Made by a program: the position numbers and the translations under genes. 12,817 bases of DNA from Myxococcota bacterium (lineage in GTDB: Bacteria; Myxococcota_C; UBA6777), in the NCBI GenBank assembly GCA_963169055.1, contig CAUJFU010000097.1, positions 1 to 12,817 of the forward strand, in the 5' to 3' direction. Below are positions 1-6,700 of the stretch, one piece after another; the stretch's first letter is position 1, and the number at the start of each line of letters is the position of its first letter. Below the pieces are notes generated by a model. The model was not told the DNA's origin. It did not search any database and was given only the letters and a program-made list of their open reading frames with translations.

Positions 1-36
1 AGATTGCGCGAAACCACCCTAGAGAACCATGGATGA
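1..36 (+). CDS. Possible 3' end of an upstream gene (partial)
   Basis: The frame beginning at base 1 reads RLRETTLENHG and then TGA at 34-36. The family cannot be told from eleven residues. A weak point in favour is that the stop lies in the 12-mer TGGATGATTTTT (30-41), which recurs exactly around the stop of the response regulator gene (1693-1704), with the same Gly-TGA reading in both places. A second frame open from the left edge reaches a TGA at 222-224, but its product looks random. Confidence 0.3.
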   Translation, partial: RLRETTLENHG

Positions 37-220
37 TTTTTGACCGCTTGCGCCCTCCTTGTGTGTTGCGCTTGTGGTTTGTCGATGCTGCTGTTTCAGA
101 AAGCGGGATGGCACACCTCTCGCAAACGGCTCGTGATCCCAAACCCACGTTGGACTCGCGGGCGATCATCGTAGGTGCCATCTGTTTGGATACAAAACCC
201 CCACTGGATCGGGAGGCTGC

Positions 221-1699
221 ATGAGTTCAATTGTTCTGGTCGACGATGAAAAAGACCTGCTTGAATCCTTGACCCGCGTGTTGCAAAAAGAATTTTCGAA
301 CGTCAAGATCCAAAGCACCACGCGCCCTGTCGAGGCCAAAGGATGGCTGCTTCGCGAACGCCCAAGCCTGCTCATCACCGATGTCCGTATGCCCGAGATA
401 TCCGGACTCGAATTGCTTTCCATCGCAAGCGAGCGTTGGGGGACGATCCCCACCATCATCGTGACAGCTTTTGCTTCGCCCGAATTAGATGAGGCCCTCA
501 AACTCGGCGCTTTCCATTACTTACCCAAGCCTTTTCGCAATCTTGAATTGATCCGCCTTGTTCGGCGGATCTTAGAAGAACAAAAAGCCAAAGAGGAGCC
601 TCCTCAAGGTTTTGCCGGAACCATCGCCGTTTCGATGCTCGCTGATATCGTCCAACTTCATTCTCTTGCGGGTAGCTCGGGCGCTTTGGTGGTGGAAACA
701 CCACACGTCAAAGGCAAAATCTTTTTTGTCAAGGGCCGAATCCTCCATGCCGAAGATGGCTTCTTTCTTGGCCGAGAGGCATTTAATCACATCCTTTCTT
801 GGAAAAGTGGACGCTTTTCTTTCTTGCGCGAACTTCCCTCCCAAGAAACCATCCAAGTCCCCACCTCTGAATTGCTGATCGATGCCTTGCGCCTCAGCGA
901 TGAGTCCCAAAAAGACGACGAGGCACTCTTTTCTGACGAAGCCGATCACGAACAACACGTCGATCTTTTGTTCCAAGAACTCTCGGCCTCTTCAGACGGG
1001 ATGCCGCAAGTTTCCGCCTCGGACCTTTCTTCTCTTGCCCAGCCTGATCTTGAATCCCTCGCATCTTCCGAACCCCAAGCCGACGGACTGCGCAAGCCGC
1101 CGATGGTTCCAAAAACCACCGCAAAGCTTGCGCAAGTGTCTTCCTCAGGGGGCCTTTCCATCGTCGAATCCGCTTCTGTGGCCCGTGTTTCCGACGAACG
1201 CAGCTCCAACGATCCACTCCCATCCAATAGCTACCTCTCGTCTTCTGCTATTCCCGTCAACAATCTTCTCGATAGCTTGCGTCATCTTTCTGAACTCAAC
1301 GGCTTTTGGGCAGCGGCGGTTTGTGATGGAAAGAAAGATCTCTTGCTTGCTTCTTATGGCGAACCGATGGACTGGCAAGCGGCTTTACCTTTTCAACAAT
1401 CTGCTTTATCTCAGAAAATTTCTCTATTGCGAACGCTACAACACGATGCAAAAATCCAAGATTTTGTGATCTCTTCGGAGAAACATTTTTACGTCCTCCG
1501 CTTCTACGAAAAAAATCCAGTGATCTTTTTTACGCTGATCCTCTTGCGCAAAGATGCCAACCTTGCTCTTGCGCGGATGTTGCTCGCCGAAGCTGCGCAA
1601 CAACTGGTCTTTTCTTCTTCCACCAAACCAACCACCCCCTCTGTCACCTCCCCATTTTCCCATGACGTGTTGTCTGGTGAAAAATCGACCACTGGATGA
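221..1699 (+). CDS. Response regulator with PATAN/DUF4388 and roadblock-like output domains
   Basis: This 492-residue cytoplasmic protein starts at ATG 221, four bases after GGGAGG (211-216). Residues 1-120 form a CheY-like receiver with acidic pocket D8/D9, phospho-acceptor D54 (LITD), T82 and K103 (LPKP). Residues about 130-228 match the PATAN/DUF4388 domain found next to receivers in cyanobacteria and deltaproteobacterial relatives. Residues about 230-343 are a Ser/Pro/Asp-rich linker. Residues about 344-465 resemble a roadblock/LC7 fold and align with the small protein encoded next door. There is no DNA-binding domain, so output probably goes through protein contacts rather than direct transcription control; this is inference. 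The last thirty residues are Ser/Thr/Pro-rich. No sensor kinase gene is in view. The receiver is near certain, the PATAN assignment strong and the roadblock assignment moderate. Confidence 0.9.
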   Translation: MSSIVLVDDEKDLLESLTRVLQKEFSNVKIQSTTRPVEAKGWLLRERPSLLITDVRMPEISGLELLSIASERWGTIPTIIVTAFASPELDEALKLGAFHYLPKPFRNLELIRLVRRILEEQKAKEEPPQGFAGTIAVSMLADIVQLHSLAGSSGALVVETPHVKGKIFFVKGRILHAEDGFFLGREAFNHILSWKSGRFSFLRELPSQETIQVPTSELLIDALRLSDESQKDDEALFSDEADHEQHVDLLFQELSASSDGMPQVSASDLSSLAQPDLESLASSEPQADGLRKPPMVPKTTAKLAQVSSSGGLSIVESASVARVSDERSSNDPLPSNSYLSSSAIPVNNLLDSLRHLSELNGFWAAAVCDGKKDLLLASYGEPMDWQAALPFQQSALSQKISLLRTLQHDAKIQDFVISSEKHFYVLRFYEKNPVIFFTLILLRKDANLALARMLLAEAAQQLVFSSSTKPTTPSVTSPFSHDVLSGEKSTTG

Positions 1700-1705
1700 T
1701 TTTTT

Positions 1706-1719
1706 ACCAGACGTCTGGT
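1706..1719 (+). terminator. Perfect palindrome just after the response regulator gene
   Basis: ACCAGACGTCTGGT is fully self-complementary. It starts six bases after the stop codon, is preceded by a run of six T and followed by TCTTTCTT. As RNA it could form a short stem with a four-base loop and a pyrimidine tail, so a weak intrinsic terminator is likely. A protein-binding operator is the alternative. Confidence 0.45.
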
Positions 1720-1727
1720 TCTTTCTT

Positions 1728-1977
1728 GTGCAGGGCCGCACCCTCCGCTCGCCGATCTACCCCACCACAACCCTACTTCCTAGAGCCAGCAAGTAAAATA
1801 TGAGATCTTCAAAAAGTGGTATGCACTTTGTACTAGGCTCCTCTCGACGCACAAGCGTTGTTCGTACACGACACAGCACGCAGTTCGGACGAGATCAAAC
1901 CGAAAAGTCTTTATTTAATGAACTGGCGAGCAATCCATCACAGGCCGATATATCGGCCATCCAAGAAGGAGAAGATC
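1728..1977 (+). other. Leader region upstream of the small roadblock-like gene
   Basis: About 250 bases lie between the response regulator terminator and the next start codon. The stretch contains a small inverted repeat, AAAGTG with CACTTT (1813-1829, loop GTATG), an AT-rich patch around 1908-1920 and the 16-base palindrome annotated separately. No confident promoter was identified. The open frames that cross it have no recognisable protein character. Confidence 0.4.
1943..1958. promoter_or_regulatory. 16-base perfect palindrome upstream of the roadblock gene
   Basis: GGCCGATATATCGGCC is a perfect palindrome that ends seven bases before the AAGGAG ribosome site at 1966-1971. As DNA it could be an operator. 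As RNA it could form a hairpin next to the ribosome site. It is unlikely to be a terminator because no T run follows. Confidence 0.45.
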
Positions 1978-2343
1978 ATGGCAGGTATTCAACAATCTCT
2001 CAACGCAGCGATGACGATCGGTGGGGCGATTGGGGTGGCGTTGGTGGACTTCCAATCAGGGATGTGCTTGGGAACCGCAGGCGGTGGTGGGGCGCTGAAT
2101 CTCGAATTGGCCGCTGCTGGAAACACCGAAGTCGTTCGCGCCAAAAAGAATGTCCGTGATAAGCTCGGCCTCAAGGACAAGATCGAAGATATCCTGATCT
2201 CCCTCGACTCCCAATACCACCTGATCCGCATGATGCACACGAACGTCAACGTCTTTTTCTATCTCGTGTTGGATCGTTCCAAAGCCAACTTGGCCCTCGC
2301 TCGCTTGGAACTCCAAAAGCTCGACAAAGAACTCAACTTCTAG
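1978..2343 (+). CDS. Small free-standing roadblock/LC7-like protein
   Basis: The product has 121 residues. ATG 1978 was chosen over an in-frame ATG at 1858 because AAGGAG lies six bases upstream (1966-1971) and protein-like sequence begins there. Roadblock/LC7 proteins are small dimeric alpha/beta regulators, often partners of Ras-like GTPases such as MglA. Residues 69-119 align without gaps to residues 412-462 of the response regulator, sharing the ANLALAR motif, the FF pair and an R-x-L pattern. The N-terminal half has a Gly-rich turn (GTAGGGGA, 32-39) and the hydrophobic strand GVALVDF. There is no signal peptide or membrane segment. Its position after the regulator gene suggests a shared pathway, perhaps hetero-association with the regulator's C-terminal domain. 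The 3' end overlaps the convergent TetR gene by 11 bp. The gene is certain; family membership rests on sequence pattern. Confidence 0.82.
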   Translation: MAGIQQSLNAAMTIGGAIGVALVDFQSGMCLGTAGGGGALNLELAAAGNTEVVRAKKNVRDKLGLKDKIEDILISLDSQYHLIRMMHTNVNVFFYLVLDRSKANLALARLELQKLDKELNF

Positions 2344-2989
2344 ACCTCATCCGCAGCCCATCCAAAAGCAAACTCGTCAACTCCCCCGGCAACCGCAACA
2401 AATCCCCCAGATCCTCTCCATTCAAAAACGCAAACAATAGCCGCTCGATCGCCCCCAACGTCGCATACGCGCTGATCTTGTGCGGAAAAGGGCGCATCAA
2501 GCCTTGGGCATGGGCCGCTCGTGTCAGGCGCAGCGCACGTTCGTTTAACAACGCTGTCAGGCGATGGATGCTCTCTCGCGCCCCCACCGCTGGCGCTCGG
2601 CTCTCTTGCAAATACAGCAACACCCGACCCGCTTGCTCCAACAACATCGGCCCCAACGCCCCTGCAAGCGTCGCATAACTCTCTCGCAACGCTTCGGGCG
2701 AGCGGGCTGCCTCTAAATGCGCTTCGCACGCATCAAACACCGCTTCCATCTGGCGCACCAGATCCACAAACAGCGATTCGACGAGATCCCCTTTGTCCCG
2801 AAAATAGCGGTAAAAGCTGCCTTTTGCGACCCCCGCTCCTTGTACGATATCGTCGATCGTCACGCTTTCGATACCTTTGCTCAAAAACAACGACAATCCC
2901 GCCTCTTGTAAAGCTTCGATCCGTTTTCGCCGTGTCTGCGCTCGCTTCCCTTCTTGCGGGGCGCTTTGCGCTGTTTCTCTCTGCTCCAT
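2333..2989 (-). CDS. TetR-family transcriptional regulator
   Basis: This is a 218-residue one-component regulator. Residues about 20-66 form the typical TetR N-terminal helical DNA-binding domain. The helix-turn-helix lies near 43-64 and includes IDDIVQGAGVAKGSFYRYF, a close match to the family consensus. The rest is an all-helical ligand and dimerisation domain, which is variable in this family, so the ligand cannot be predicted. ATG at 2989 is preferred because AGGAGAG lies about eight bases upstream on the minus strand; an ATG at 3016 would add nine basic residues but has poor ribosome-site spacing. The gene is divergent from the rhodanese gene, and such regulators often act on the shared intergenic region. 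Its 3' end overlaps the roadblock gene tail to tail. The family call is certain; targets are inferred. Confidence 0.93.
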   Translation of the reverse strand: MEQRETAQSAPQEGKRAQTRRKRIEALQEAGLSLFLSKGIESVTIDDIVQGAGVAKGSFYRYFRDKGDLVESLFVDLVRQMEAVFDACEAHLEAARSPEALRESYATLAGALGPMLLEQAGRVLLYLQESRAPAVGARESIHRLTALLNERALRLTRAAHAQGLMRPFPHKISAYATLGAIERLLFAFLNGEDLGDLLRLPGELTSLLLDGLRMRSRS

Positions 2990-3174
2990 CCGTCTTGCTC
3001 TCCTACCTTCCGTCATCCCTGTCTAACACAAGGCCCCCCTCTTTCCAAGTCTGCTCGTCAAAACCCGCCACCGCCTTTGTAGGGGTTGCATCATTTGTTT
3101 CTCTGCTGCATCTCAATACAGCGTTTCGTGCGTGTGTCTTCCCCCCCAACAGGCCGCTGGCTTTCATTGAAGAT

Positions 3175-3193
3175 CCGAGATGGCGCATCTCGG
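3175..3193. promoter_or_regulatory. Inverted repeat in the rhodanese leader: TetR operator or attenuator
   Basis: CCGAGATG (3175-3182) and CATCTCGG (3186-3193) are perfect eight-base arms around GCG. The size and symmetry suit a TetR-family operator, and the TetR gene is divergent from this region. The repeat is followed directly by TTTGTTTTG, so the transcript could also form a terminator-like hairpin just ahead of the GGAGG ribosome site at 3208-3212. The sequence alone does not decide between the two roles. Confidence 0.5.
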
Positions 3194-3217
3194 TTTGTTT
3201 TGTGGACGGAGGTTCCG

Positions 3218-3541
3218 ATGAGATCACTTCATTACGTTGAGTTTTCGCAGATCCGTGAACAGCAAAATTATCGCTTGATTGATGTGCGTGAGTCCGATGA
3301 ATTCGAGGAAGTCCACGTCAAGGGTGCTGAAAACCTACCCCTGACGGATCTCGAACGTGGTGTGCGTTTTGAACCCGATGGACGCCCCATCGCTTATATC
3401 TGCCGTTCAGGGCGTCGGAGCGCCTTGGCTTGTATGCAGCTCGAAGCCGAAGGTTATCCAGAAGGTGTCAATATCGAAGGCGGAACGTTGGCTGCGATGC
3501 AGATGGGCGGCGAGCACGTCGTGTACAATCGTTCGATATAA
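3218..3541 (+). CDS. Single-domain rhodanese-like sulfurtransferase
   Basis: The product has 107 residues, the usual size of a single-domain rhodanese (GlpE/PspE type). Such enzymes carry a persulfide on an active-site cysteine and pass sulfur to cyanide, thioredoxin or other acceptors. The catalytic loop is CRSGRRS with Cys62, fitting the C-R-x-G-x-R pattern. The conserved DVRE motif is at 22-25, a variant of the usual H-I-x-G-A segment is at about 33-37, and the family C-terminal N-x-x-GG motif is at 85-89. ATG 3218 was chosen over an in-frame ATG at 3086 because GGAGG (3208-3212) sits five bases upstream and homology begins at once. There is no signal peptide, so it is cytoplasmic. It is divergent from the TetR gene with an inverted repeat in its leader, so regulation by that protein is plausible. 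The physiological acceptor is unknown. Confidence 0.92.
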   Translation: MRSLHYVEFSQIREQQNYRLIDVRESDEFEEVHVKGAENLPLTDLERGVRFEPDGRPIAYICRSGRRSALACMQLEAEGYPEGVNIEGGTLAAMQMGGEHVVYNRSI

Positions 3542-3547
3542 TTTAAA

Positions 3548-3567
3548 AACCGACTGATGAGTCGGTT
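3548..3567. terminator. Hairpin after the rhodanese gene
   Basis: AACCGACT and AGTCGGTT form a perfect eight-base stem with loop GATG, starting six bases after the rhodanese stop. On the plus strand the following bases (GTAAGTGTCTTT) make a poor U tract. On the minus strand the stem is followed by TTTTTAAAT, a better intrinsic terminator. It probably ends rhodanese transcription and also blocks antisense transcription coming from the right. Confidence 0.55.
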
Positions 3568-3616
3568 GTAAGTGTCTTTGGGGAGACGCCACGGGGTGAG
3601 GGGCGAGGTTGTCGCC

Positions 3617-3645
3617 TTGATTCTGATCAGACTTTGGCGTATGGG
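3617..3645 (+). promoter_or_regulatory. Candidate promoter for the carboxylase gene
   Basis: TTGATT (3617-3622) and TATGGG (3640-3645) are separated by 17 bases, giving a fair sigma-70-like match about 110 bases upstream of the start codon. It lies downstream of the rhodanese hairpin, consistent with the carboxylase having its own promoter. This is a by-eye consensus match only. Confidence 0.33.
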
Positions 3646-3756
3646 AAGCGCGGCGTCATGTTTTGGGGCTTGATCGCAGATGAGTTTTGATGGAGATCGC
3701 TGCGACGTACTTCATACCAAAGCAACCGCCCCGTCATCCCTATGGAGAGTTTTCCG

Positions 3757-6700
3757 ATGAAAGCCGAGAAGCCAAGTCTGTTGGAGATCAAACGCATCGC
3801 ATTATTAAATCGCGGGGAAGCCGCGATGCGGTTTTTGCGCGCCTTACGGGAGTACAATATCGAGCGTCGTACGCAGATCGAAGTGGTCGCGTTGTACACC
3901 GAACCCGATCAAGAAGCTCCGTTTGTGCGTTTGGCCGATCATACGGTGGCTTTGGGTCATCCCTTGGTTTCGGATGGTTTGGGTGGGATGAAGAGTGTGT
4001 ATTGCGCTCACGATCGGATCATGGGGATCTTGCGAGATACGGGCTGCGATGCGGTGTGGCCGGGATGGGGATTTGTTTCGGAAGATGCGGCATTTGTGGA
4101 AAAACTAGAACAAGCGGGGATCTTGTTTTTGGGGCCTTCTTCGGGCGCGATGGTGCGTCTTGGGGACAAGATCGAGGCGAAGCGACTGGCCGAGGCTTGC
4201 GAGGTTCCGTTGGCTGCGTGGTGTTTGGTCGAAGAAGGCCAGTCCGATGCGAAGTCGCTGGAGATGGCGGAAGGTGTAGGGTTTCCGTTGATGGTGAAAG
4301 CATCGGCGGGTGGTGGCGGGCGGGGCATTCGGCGGGTGGATCGGGTGGCGGATCTGTTGGGGGCCTTGCGTGCGGTCCAACAAGAAGCAGCGCGATCTTT
4401 TGGAGCAGGGGGCGTGTTTTTTGAAGCGTGTGTCGAAGGAGCGCGGCACGTCGAGGTGCAGCTTGTGGCCGATGCTGCGGGTGATGTCGTTGCCTTGGGG
4501 GTGCGCGATTGTAGCATCCAACGCCGCCACCAAAAGATCATCGAAGAATCTCCCTGCCCGATCTTGCCGCCCGAGATCGAGTCTTTGCTGTGCGAGTCAT
4601 CTTGTCGTCTCGCCAAAATGGCGGGTTATCGGGGCGTTGGGACTGCAGAGTTTTTGTACAACCCCCTCACACAGATCGCCTCTTTTTTGGAAGTCAACTC
4701 GCGCCTCCAAGTCGAACACACGATCACCGAACTGGTCGCAGGTTGCGATCTGGTCAAGGCGCAGATCGATATCGCACGCGGGTTGGCGTGGGAACGCCCG
4801 ATCGCAGGGGGACGTGGGCATGCCATCGAAGTACGTCTCAACGCCGAAGATCCCGAACGCGGCTTTTTGCCTAGCCCGGGGCGTGTACGCCTGTTTCAAC
4901 CTCCCGCAGGACCGGGGGTTCGTGTTGATAGCGGTATCCGAGAAGGCATGACCATTCCTGCGGCTTTTGATTCGATGATCGCGAAAGTCATGGCATGGGG
5001 CCAAACCCGCGAACAAGCACGAGCCCGATTGCTTCGGGCTTTGGCGGAGATGCAGATCGTCGTCGAAGATGGAGCCACCAACAAAGCCTTTTTGCTGGCG
5101 CTCTTGCAACACCCCCAAGTGATCGAAGCAAGCGCTGATACGGGTTGGTTGGATCGCGTCATGGCACAAGGCGGAACCATCGCTACCCCCTCTCATGCCC
5201 TCGAAGCCCTGATCGTCGGGGCTGTGATCGAGTTCAAAGTCCAAGAACACGCCCAAGAGCAGATGTTTTTCGCCCAAGTTCAAAACGGCATCCCGCAAAA
5301 ACTTCCCGAACCTTCGGGGCGTAGCATCGGTCTTCGCTTGCGCGGAAAGTCCTACACCTTGGATGTCTATGCTCTCGGACAGGGGCGATACTTGGTCGGG
5401 ATGAGCCAAGATGCCCTATGGTCGGTCAAGATCGAAGAGACAGGACCGCACACTTCGATCTTGTACGTTGGCGATGCCAGTCACGATGTGTTGTACGCCA
5501 ACGGTCGTTCCGGGATGATGGTCGAAGTCGACGGCCACATGCACGCGATGGAGCGCTTGCAAAGTGGCACAGTCAAAGCCCCCTCGCCCGCGCTGGTGGT
5601 GCATATCGCGGTCGAAGAAGGCCAGAACGTCCAAGTCGGCGATCTCTTGTGCATCTTGGAAGCCATGAAAATGGAGATGCCCGTTTATGCCCAAGAATCG
5701 GGCGTTGTTCGCTCTATCCTGTGCCGACCCAACCAACAAGTCCACGCAGGGCAATCGCTTCTGGTGGTCGAACCTTCCGAGCAAGAAGCCGTCGTCTCCG
5801 TACCAAGCCACAGCGGGGCAGGATGGATGATCCCGCCAAGACAACCGTGGCAAGCGCTTTTTGATGCCGATGGCTTCCCCGATCCTTCTTACCTTGATGC
5901 CTTGGGAGAAGCCGAAGCTGCCGAGGTTATGGACTCTTTGACGCATCTTGCGGAGTCGGTGATGTTGGGCTTTGATGTCCCACCGATGTACGCTCAGTCG
6001 CTTGAACGGTTGCTGCGCGATGATGTGGACTTTGGCAGCTTGCATTTTCCTACGCGCTGGCTTCCGTTGCTGCGCTTGTTGGGGGCTTTTGCTGAGAGCG
6101 AGTCGCTGTTTGATCGCAACCTTCTTCCGCTCGCCCACGAAGCCGCTGCTTTGAGCGCAGAACTCGACTTCTACGACTATTGCCGCCGCCACCACGAAGG
6201 CCCACAAGGCGCACAAGAGATCTTTCGGCCCTTGCTACAGCGTGCCCTGCGTTGGTATGGCGTGCATCAGCTCGAACCCTCCGAAGCCTTGCGCGAAGCC
6301 CTCTGGCGCCTCGCCATCGCACATACCCACAGCGCCCTGCGGCATCGCCTGTGTTCCTCGCTTTTGCGCCTTGCCATCGACCTTTACTCCGCCGGCGCAC
6401 AATGGGACGGCGCACATGACGATCTGCGCGCCACCCTCGAACAAGTCGCCCGTGTCGCCTCCGAACGCTTTGCCTTTGTCGCCGACAACGCCCGCCAAGC
6501 CTTGTATGTGCTGTTTGAACGCTCCCAGTATGTACAGCGACGCCAAGAGATCGAAGCCCACCTTGATACGCTGTTTTCTCGGCTGCGCGCTTGCTCCAAA
6601 GGAAGCCATGACGAAGAAGATCTTTCGCGTGCGTTGTTTGCCTCGCGTGCTTCGCTGTTTCCATCCTTATTGCAACGATCCATCGGACAAGACGAACTCC

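Noticed and set aside
33-224. Short plus-strand frame ending in an ATGA overlap with the response regulator start
   Set aside because: It has no ribosome site and no recognisable protein character, and overlaps of this kind arise easily by chance. The other left-edge frame ending at 36 is a better gene end.
894-1227. Overlapping minus-strand frames within the response regulator linker
   Set aside because: They arise from a low-complexity Ser/Pro-rich region and have no supporting start signals or motifs.
2521-3240. 239-codon plus-strand frame across the TetR gene
   Set aside because: It is the antisense reading of a clear TetR gene, lacks a ribosome site and has no domain character.
3687-4424. 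Plus-strand Gly/Arg-rich frame over the start of the carboxylase gene
   Set aside because: It overlaps the biotin carboxylase domain in another frame and is Gly/Arg/Ser low-complexity, as expected of an out-of-frame reading of G-rich codons.
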